A stretch of 10,824 nt of DNA from Cyanobacteria bacterium UBA947 (GTDB lineage Bacteria; Cyanobacteriota; Vampirovibrionia; Gastranaerophilales; Gastranaerophilaceae): positions 5,409 to 16,232 of the forward strand of contig DBCX01000039.1 of NCBI GenBank assembly GCA_002293275.1, written 5' to 3'. Within the stretch, counting starts at the first letter, position 1. Each line of letters begins with the position of its first letter. Position numbers and translations under genes: made by a program. This document shows positions 5,800-10,824 of this stretch, piece after piece. The notes under the pieces are model-generated. The model worked only from the letters and a program-made list of their open reading frames with translations, did no database searches and was not told the origin of the DNA.

Positions 5800-6226
5800 T
5801 AATAAAAGCGATGGAATAAAATCTTGTTTATTTTTCTTTGCTATGATATTCGTCATACCTATTTTGATTCTATCTATTTTTGCTTTTATTGATGGTATTC
5901 AAACAAAAATTGCCTTGAAACAATATCAACCTGTAATTGATTATATAGAAGACTTCAAAAGTGCAAACGGTGTATACCCAAACAACATTGCACAAATCCA
6001 AGTGAACTCACAAAAATTCCATTATTATAATTATGAAACATATAACAATCAACAGGATTTTATTTTTTTGGTTAGTGATTATGAATACGATCCAAAATGG
6101 CCTTATCTTGGTGTATACAGATATTGTTCAAATAAAAATTTAGACGGCTGCAATCCGGAACTTAGTGATAGATTCGTTGAGTATAACACAATAGGAGATT
6201 GGGTAGAAACACATTATAATGATTAG
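5780..6226 (+). CDS. Membrane-anchored protein with pilin-like periplasmic domain
   Basis: A 148-aa protein with one N-terminal membrane helix (about 15-38, CLFFFAMIFVIPILILSIF) followed by a long helix and a polar domain. The stretch from about 43 to 72 (LKQYQPVIDYIEDFKSANG, then VYPNNIAQI) resembles the helix and loop after the membrane segment in pseudopilin-like proteins, though a prepilin cleavage site is not clear. C116 and C124 could form a disulfide outside the membrane. The domain is rich in Tyr, Asn and Asp. There is no ribosome site, and the start lies inside the end of the upstream gene, so translation is probably coupled to it. It shares that gene's strong AT bias and ends 4 bases from the convergent terminase gene, with no terminator between them. 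Its function is unknown; I infer it works with the preceding membrane protein. Confidence 0.65.
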   Translation: MQNYPIDNKSDGIKSCLFFFAMIFVIPILILSIFAFIDGIQTKIALKQYQPVIDYIEDFKSANGVYPNNIAQIQVNSQKFHYYNYETYNNQQDFIFLVSDYEYDPKWPYLGVYRYCSNKNLDGCNPELSDRFVEYNTIGDWVETHYND

Positions 6227-6230
6227 AATC

Positions 6231-7508
6231 TCACAACCCGATTGGCCAGTAAAAATCTACCAAATACGACGCCGCATCGAACGGGTGTTCTAAAAACTTC
6301 AACTCGCGCGATTGCTTGATTTGCTGGTAGCTTGGTACATCAATCCGCGACGACCCCTCGCGGTACCTTAAATTATAGATATTATAAAGTAGTTTTTCAC
6401 ACCGCTTGTCAACAAACAATCCCACCTCGCCTTTTGCGTTTCGGATTTTTGCGTTAAACGCGGCCACACGGTTTTTTATTGGCGGGTTGTGCGATTTTAT
6501 CCTGATATCAGGCTCATAACCGTATTCCAAAAACCGTTTTTTAATTATGACGTAGTTCGTGTATTCGCTCGTGCAGCTTCTGTTATCACCTGATGCGTCA
6601 CCGTTAATAATAATCCTGCCCTTGTGAGACGGATAACGCGCAAGAAATTCACCCGCGGCGTGCGCGGTTGTTGTATCTTCCATCGCAATCTCGTCAAAAT
6701 AAAAAACCTTATCATCAGTCCGGTGCGCAAAAACCCAGCACATCGGATCAACGTTAAAGTCACACGAGATATGCAAATCCAGCTCCGGCCGGTACGTAAT
6801 CTCAGCCAAATTATCATCGCCAAACCCTTTTACAACAAGCCCGGCATTTACGTTTGATTGCTGACCCAGCACAAAAATATTATAATACTGCTCGTCATAT
6901 ATTTTTTTAAGCTCCTCACAATAGCCTTCCGGCAGGTGAATATTTTGGGTCGTCGGCGCGATAATAAACCGATAATTTTCAGCCGGGTTCTCAACAAATG
7001 TTTTATAAATCCAGCCGCGTTGCAACTCGGGGTTTGTGTGTCCGAAAATCCGGTAGGTAAAATTTTTCCACTCCGGTTTTATGCTCTGGCGCATGCGGCT
7101 CAGCAATACCTTGAACGTATCGTATGGGACATCGGACATTTCTTCAATTTCAACAAACCCGAGGTTCAAAGATTTTAATTTATTCGGTTCGTCAAAATGG
7201 CGGAACAAAATTTCCGAGCCGTTTTTGAATTTCAAAACCTGCGCGGAAGCTGACCAATCGTAATCAATCCCCATATTATCAAGGTGTTCAAAATAGCTTT
7301 GCAAGGTTGTATCGCGCACAAGCGTGTAGGTTTGCGCACCGACAAGCCCGCGTATACCGGGGAATTTCATGCATAGCAAAATGCCGAGTAGTGACCCGGC
7401 AAACGTTTTGCCTGACCCGTAACCGCCTTGATACACGGCCACATCAAGCTTATAATCATGCGGGATTTCCAAAAACTCCCGCTGCGCTTTTAATAAATTA
7501 TATTTCAC
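6231..7508 (-). CDS. terL: Phage terminase large subunit
   Basis: ATP-driven DNA packaging motor and nuclease that docks on the portal and cuts the phage genome into headfuls or units. The 425-aa protein has the two expected domains. ATPase: Walker A GGYGSGKT (28-35), Walker B LGFVEIEEM (116-124) with acidic catalytic residues, and the coupling motif GHTNP (156-160). RNase H-like nuclease: D250 and D254 (DFNVDP), D304 (NGDASG), and D411/D418 near the C-terminus (FDAASYLVDFY). Length and motifs are those of a complete enzyme. The start is GTG at 7508, with AGG about 7 bases upstream overlapping the stop of the hydrolase gene 8 bases away. Unusually, it follows the portal gene instead of preceding it, and no small subunit is recognisable beside it. 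Confidence 0.93.
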   Translation of the reverse strand: MKYNLLKAQREFLEIPHDYKLDVAVYQGGYGSGKTFAGSLLGILLCMKFPGIRGLVGAQTYTLVRDTTLQSYFEHLDNMGIDYDWSASAQVLKFKNGSEILFRHFDEPNKLKSLNLGFVEIEEMSDVPYDTFKVLLSRMRQSIKPEWKNFTYRIFGHTNPELQRGWIYKTFVENPAENYRFIIAPTTQNIHLPEGYCEELKKIYDEQYYNIFVLGQQSNVNAGLVVKGFGDDNLAEITYRPELDLHISCDFNVDPMCWVFAHRTDDKVFYFDEIAMEDTTTAHAAGEFLARYPSHKGRIIINGDASGDNRSCTSEYTNYVIIKKRFLEYGYEPDIRIKSHNPPIKNRVAAFNAKIRNAKGEVGLFVDKRCEKLLYNIYNLRYREGSSRIDVPSYQQIKQSRELKFLEHPFDAASYLVDFYWPIGL

Positions 7509-7516
7509 ATCTTAAC

Positions 7517-8152
7517 CTATTTTTCTGTAATACACACTGCTGTCTCGCAATCACCCATTGTGTTAATGTTGTGCACCTGTCTAATGCAGAATATAATAAT
7601 CCGCATAAACTTGTTCCGGGGCGAGTCAACGATGTAAGTTGTACCCGGATTTTTTTTCAGCTTTGAAACAAGATCGTGCGGGTCACGGTAGTTTGTTATC
7701 AAATCATTGTAATTTTTTGTTTTGTCAACCAGATCGTTGTCCAGACCAAAGGTGTTGAATGTTACGGCCTTGACGTTATTTTTTGTTGCAACATAAGTTG
7801 CCTCTGTACCGCCTTGCGAATGGCCTGCGAGAGTGATATTGGCACCCGGATATTTTAGTTTTATTTCATAATAAAACTCATTGGCCATTTTCATTTGCGC
7901 ACTCACTCCGTTTATCATTTTCAAATTAGCACCGTGGTCTTTTATACTTTTAGCATCCGTGCCGACAAAAGCAATCACAATCTCGTTCCCATTTTGATAT
8001 GCAACGGCTTTGAAGTTAGTTTTTTTGTCCCATCGTTGTGTTGCTGCACTCCAACCCTGCGGTAATGATTTTTGCTTGGGTTTATTTTTCAAAACAGCAT
8101 CTGCTTGTGAGCATAGTTGCTTGTAGATGTTTGCTTGCTTGTGGTCTGCCAT
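7517..8152 (-). CDS. Lipase-like alpha/beta hydrolase in phage operon
   Basis: A 211-aa single-domain protein resembling class 3 lipases (Lipase_3/DUF2974 type). The nucleophile elbow is LAGHSQGG with S112. The upstream strand IVIAFVGTD is where the oxyanion strand belongs. A likely acid is D157 or D160 (YRDPHDLVSK), and the likely catalytic histidine is H194 (VHNINTMGD), so the full triad is present in the right order. There is no signal peptide. The substrate is unknown; membrane lipid or an ester in the host envelope would fit the fold. I place the start at 8152, where GAAAGGA lies 6 bases upstream; the neighbouring ATG at 8155 is possible, while an ATG at 8179 lies inside the hairpin and lacks a ribosome site. 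It sits between portal and terminase genes, where such an enzyme is not standard, and may be cargo. Confidence 0.75.
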   Translation of the reverse strand: MADHKQANIYKQLCSQADAVLKNKPKQKSLPQGWSAATQRWDKKTNFKAVAYQNGNEIVIAFVGTDAKSIKDHGANLKMINGVSAQMKMANEFYYEIKLKYPGANITLAGHSQGGTEATYVATKNNVKAVTFNTFGLDNDLVDKTKNYNDLITNYRDPHDLVSKLKKNPGTTYIVDSPRNKFMRIIIFCIRQVHNINTMGDCETAVCITEK

Positions 8153-8173
8153 CATTGTTCCTTTCGTATTGTT

Positions 8174-8201
8174 AAACAACCACCTTTCAAGGTGGTTGTT
8201 T
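8174..8201. terminator. Hairpin between portal and hydrolase genes
   Basis: AAACAACCACCTT (8174-8186) and AAGGTGGTTGTTT (8189-8201) are perfect inverted arms with almost no loop. On the plus strand it runs into TTTTCTAATTATTT; on the minus strand, the direction of the genes, only TTGTTTAAC follows. It looks like an intrinsic terminator, perhaps leaky for the minus strand so that downstream genes receive less RNA, or an RNA processing site. Outer arms TGTTAAACA (8170-8178) and TGTTTAACA (8212-8220) allow an alternative fold. Confidence 0.6.
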
Positions 8202-8226
8202 TCTAATTATTTGTTTAACACATAAA

Positions 8227-9966
8227 TTACATTTCAGGCATTTGCGGCTGAATCTGTTGTTGCATCTGCTGCAGTATTTGCTGCGGCATCGGCTGTTGTG
8301 GTTGACCTTGCATTGGCATTGGCATCTGTTCGTCTTTCAAAAAATTCTGTGCATTTTCTATACCGTATTGTTCAAGCGCAAATTTGAAACATTCCAGCCA
8401 ATTAATCTGCATCGCAACTTCCGGAACCTGCGCAAATGATTTTACAACTTCAAACAGTTCTTTCAATTTCATTTTACGTTGGAATGTTGCTTTTCTGTCG
8501 CCGTAGTTATAGATATAGCGCGCGTTACGGATGTTGTCATCAATCTCCATAAACATTGTGCGGCCGCGTTCGTTTATCCCGATAACTTCTTTACCGAGTT
8601 TAAAGTTCGCAATAATCTCGGCAACTTTTTCAACCATAGGTACAATAACCTTACGGTTTATCGCGTCCAAAATCATGCTCAACCGTGCCTCTTGACCGCT
8701 GACAGAATAATTCAATTCGGTTGCTGTGCGCGCACCTGCCGCCAAAAGCCCGCTCATATTTTTGAAGATACCGGTCGAGCTTTCAATATTTTGTTTGAAG
8801 TAATTCAAGAAATCCCAGCCGACCATTGCTTTGTCAAAAGCAAGCGGAGCGGGCGCCTGCGGCATGAGCGCGGCATCGTATTCAATAATTTTGCCCGGGT
8901 GAACAGCCTGCTCACCTTTGAACGCGCCTTTCGGTGCAAGGTATGGCGGGTTCATCATCAGCGCCAGCGCATCAAGCTGCTTGTTCAAAATCGTTGATGA
9001 AATATTGTTCATAATAAGCGCAACACGCAGCGGCGGGATACCGCGGCGGGTATCCGGGCTTTCAATAATGTTTGCGTGGATGAACGGGTTTATCACAAAC
9101 GGGTTTGCTTCCGAGCGAATAATCTCGCGCCGGCCCGCGATTGTTAACAACCAGTTTTTCAAAATGCGTCCGTCGGCCAATTCAATATCGCCCCAGAACT
9201 CAATTACCTCAAGTTTGTTTTCTTTTACGCCGTTTGATTTTTTCTTTGATGCCACCACTCCTTTCAAGTTTTCTATTTTTTCCTGTGTAAGTAAATTGTT
9301 TGAATCGTCGTTTTGCAGCTCGTCAATTGACGCGTATGTGCGATAAATTTTTGCGCACTTGTCCCAGTTGTCAACGTTCAATGTGTCAAAAACAAAATCC
9401 TCTGCCTTGACGTGACGGACTCGCGCGTTGTCGTAAACGATTTTTTCTTCCACAATAAATCCTTCGCCCGGTGCTTCCGATAACAATTGTTCTTCAAAAG
9501 TTTGCGCGCGGCGCACGGATTTCATTTTCGTTTCCCAGCCGACAAACATCGTACACTCGCCTGTTTCCACGATGCTGTCAATAATTTTTTCAACCTCATC
9601 TTGGATATTCATTTGTTCAAGTGTGTTAACCAGCATTGCTTTTTGTCTGTTGGCAAACGCCTGTGATTGCGGGGTTGTACCTGCAACATCAAACATCGCC
9701 TCGGGCTGGCCGTAGAGATTTTCGCTGATATGTGATTTTAAAGTTTGCGCAAGCTCGTAAATATCCGGCAATTCAATTTTGCTGTCCCAGCCGCTTGTGC
9801 CCGGCAGCGATGTGTTATAAATTGAGCTGCGTACAAGTTTAATATCGCTCAATTGGCTTGTGCGTGCGGTTTCGTATTTATCGTAATCCGCCCCTATTTT
9901 GTTTACCAAAAAAAGTTCCTCATCTGCGTTGAGAACTTTTGTTAAATCAGTTGTTTCTGTTTTCAT
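8227..9966 (-). CDS. Phage portal protein
   Basis: A 579-aa protein matching the portal (head-tail connector) type: twelve copies form the ring at one head vertex through which terminase pumps DNA. Recognisable features are the N-terminal helices (residues about 15-60), the central PDTRRGIPPLRVALIMNN segment followed by the helical stem region, and the NPPYLAP/HPGKIIEYD stretch typical of podovirus-like portals. The C-terminus is an unusual tail of about 33 residues (547-579), almost all Gln, Met and Pro, which is probably disordered. The ATG has AAAGGA about 9 bases upstream and lies 2 bases after the acetyltransferase stop. Assignment rests on overall pattern, length and the neighbouring terminase; there is no single diagnostic motif. 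Which portal subfamily it belongs to is not settled. Confidence 0.8.
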   Translation of the reverse strand: MKTETTDLTKVLNADEELFLVNKIGADYDKYETARTSQLSDIKLVRSSIYNTSLPGTSGWDSKIELPDIYELAQTLKSHISENLYGQPEAMFDVAGTTPQSQAFANRQKAMLVNTLEQMNIQDEVEKIIDSIVETGECTMFVGWETKMKSVRRAQTFEEQLLSEAPGEGFIVEEKIVYDNARVRHVKAEDFVFDTLNVDNWDKCAKIYRTYASIDELQNDDSNNLLTQEKIENLKGVVASKKKSNGVKENKLEVIEFWGDIELADGRILKNWLLTIAGRREIIRSEANPFVINPFIHANIIESPDTRRGIPPLRVALIMNNISSTILNKQLDALALMMNPPYLAPKGAFKGEQAVHPGKIIEYDAALMPQAPAPLAFDKAMVGWDFLNYFKQNIESSTGIFKNMSGLLAAGARTATELNYSVSGQEARLSMILDAINRKVIVPMVEKVAEIIANFKLGKEVIGINERGRTMFMEIDDNIRNARYIYNYGDRKATFQRKMKLKELFEVVKSFAQVPEVAMQINWLECFKFALEQYGIENAQNFLKDEQMPMPMQGQPQQPMPQQILQQMQQQIQPQMPEM

Positions 9967-9968
9967 AA

Positions 9969-10439
9969 TTATTTTTCCTTTCCTAATATTGAATGAATTT
10001 CTATATCCTGCTTTTTGCCGAATTTAATTGTTTCGGCGCGAAGGCAGCCTTCTTTTTCAAACCCCAAATCATTCAGTAATTTTTTTACCAAACGGTTTTG
10101 CGGGTAGACAAGTGCTTTTAATTTTTTGAATTCCAAAACGTTAAAGCAGTAATCAAAAAATTCGCGTGCGCAATCGCGGACAAAATCGCCCCAGTAGTCG
10201 CTGGCAAAACACACGCTGATTTCCGCTTTGTGTTTTGGACAAACGTTTTCCAGGTAGACAAATCCCGCCATCTGCTTGCCTTGTGTGATGACCCAAAAAT
10301 ACGGTGATAACTGTTCAAGCACATTAATAAAATATTCCGGTGTGTAATCGTCTTCCAAATATTTGCGCCATTTGTCGTAGAGCTGCGCCGCTTGCCAGAG
10401 ATACTGCGGGTGGGTATAAATATTTTTAAACCGTTTCAC
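9969..10439 (-). CDS. GNAT-family N-acetyltransferase (RimJ/RimL-like)
   Basis: About 156 aa. The second half follows the acetyl-CoA-binding pattern of RimJ/RimL-type GNAT enzymes: YWGDFVRDCAREFFDYCF (motif A helix), then LKALVYPQNRLVKKLLNDLGF and EKEGCLR, closely matching the family's usual V.P.N..S..L..LGF..EG.LR layout. The usual Gly-rich acetyl-CoA loop is weak here (YWGDFVRD). It should transfer an acetyl group to an amine; the target is unknown. The gene starts inside the end of the upstream gene: either GTG at 10439, with AGAAGG only 3 bases before it, or TTG at 10451, with no ribosome site. I prefer GTG, giving a 14-base overlap. Its end lies 2 bases before the portal start. Acetyltransferases are not part of the standard head-assembly set, so this may modify a phage or host protein. 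Confidence 0.75.
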   Translation of the reverse strand: MKRFKNIYTHPQYLWQAAQLYDKWRKYLEDDYTPEYFINVLEQLSPYFWVITQGKQMAGFVYLENVCPKHKAEISVCFASDYWGDFVRDCAREFFDYCFNVLEFKKLKALVYPQNRLVKKLLNDLGFEKEGCLRAETIKFGKKQDIEIHSILGKEK

Positions 10440-10782
10440 AGGCCTTCTCAAATTTCACATAGGCTTCGTCTGTTGCGAACGCGCTTAATTTTCCGGCGTA
10501 AACTTTTTCACGAACGGCGTGTTCAGTGCCAATCAAGGCCTCGGCTTGAAGCCCGTTGATAAAAGTTTCGGTTTTGTTGCGGCGGTTGAAAAGTTTATAC
10601 GTTGCCTTTGCCGAAAAAATCAAATACTGCGGAACATCTTTAATATCCGTGTAAACCTTGCGTGAGGGTTTAACATTTGATTTGGCAAGCTCTTCGTTCA
10701 GCTCGTTTTCAATTTTCATTTTGATTAAATCTTCAAGCGACGCGCTGCTAAATAACATTTCTTCTTTGTCTTTGTTTTTCAT
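10426..10782 (-). CDS. Hypothetical 118-aa phage protein upstream of portal
   Basis: I do not recognise a family with confidence. The first 40 residues are charged and helical (SASLEDLIKMKIENELNEEL). The second half looks folded, with strands and the sequence KLFNRRNKTETFINGLQAEA, which I vaguely associate with small phage proteins encoded next to portals. There are no membrane helices or catalytic motifs. The ATG is well supported by AAGGAG about 6 bases upstream. The end overlaps the acetyltransferase start, so the two are probably translated together with the portal as one operon. It could be a small terminase subunit or a head-associated factor by position, but nothing in the sequence proves either. 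The region upstream leaves the window 42 bases later. Confidence 0.7.
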   Translation of the reverse strand: MKNKDKEEMLFSSASLEDLIKMKIENELNEELAKSNVKPSRKVYTDIKDVPQYLIFSAKATYKLFNRRNKTETFINGLQAEALIGTEHAVREKVYAGKLSAFATDEAYVKFEKACETV

Positions 10783-10824
10783 TTTTTCTCCTTTTTTGTT
10801 ATGTTTTAAAATAATTTTAATATT

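Noticed and set aside
8479..9346. Plus-strand open frames of 172 and 142 aa opposite the portal gene
   Set aside because: Both are antisense to a well-supported portal gene, overlap each other in different frames, and show no start signals or recognisable domains.
1..10824. CRISPR array, tRNA, rRNA or insertion sequence
   Set aside because: No regularly spaced direct repeats, no tRNA-like cloverleaf and no transposase motif were found on reading both strands.

Overview
The window joins a stretch of bacterial chromosome (about 1-4040) to part of a tailed-phage genome, most likely a prophage (about 4124-10824). The chromosomal genes are a threonyl-tRNA synthetase without the N-terminal TGS domain, as in cyanobacterial-type enzymes, and a long protein that starts MGLAASQ..FLAVTARK. 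From memory, that N-terminus is characteristic of gut Melainabacteria (Gastranaerophilales, non-photosynthetic relatives of Cyanobacteria). I therefore suggest a Gastranaerophilales-like host with moderate confidence. No rRNA, tRNA or CRISPR array is visible to settle it.

Region 1 (1-2340, minus strand): a palindromic repeat lies at the window edge, then thrS with its own promoter, a strong bidirectional terminator, and a small 89-aa protein of unknown function. Region 2 (2318-4110, minus strand): a terminator, the 547-aa MGLAASQ-type protein, and an upstream operator-like palindrome. A 19-bp sequence matching that palindrome at 18 of 19 positions also lies upstream of the 89-aa gene, so these two chromosomal genes may share a regulator.

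Region 3 (4124-10782, mostly minus strand) is phage. In transcription order it holds a small conserved-looking protein, a GNAT acetyltransferase, a portal protein, a lipase-like alpha/beta hydrolase, the terminase large subunit, a protein joining an effector-like domain to a MuF-type cysteine motif, and a short membrane-anchored coiled-coil protein. Short gaps, overlaps and Shine-Dalgarno sites lying in the preceding gene's end indicate tight operon packing. No capsid, scaffold, tail, small terminase or integrase gene is visible, so this is one part or one edge of the phage.

Two plus-strand genes (5425-6226) interrupt this minus-strand run between the terminase and MuF-type genes. They are much more AT-rich than their neighbours, encode membrane proteins and start from an extended -10 promoter placed for a leaderless mRNA. 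This is the classic appearance of a moron (a lysogeny-expressed cargo cassette) and is the best candidate here for an undescribed function. The alpha/beta hydrolase and the effector-like/MuF fusion are the other cargo-like elements. Their roles are inferred from motifs and context only.
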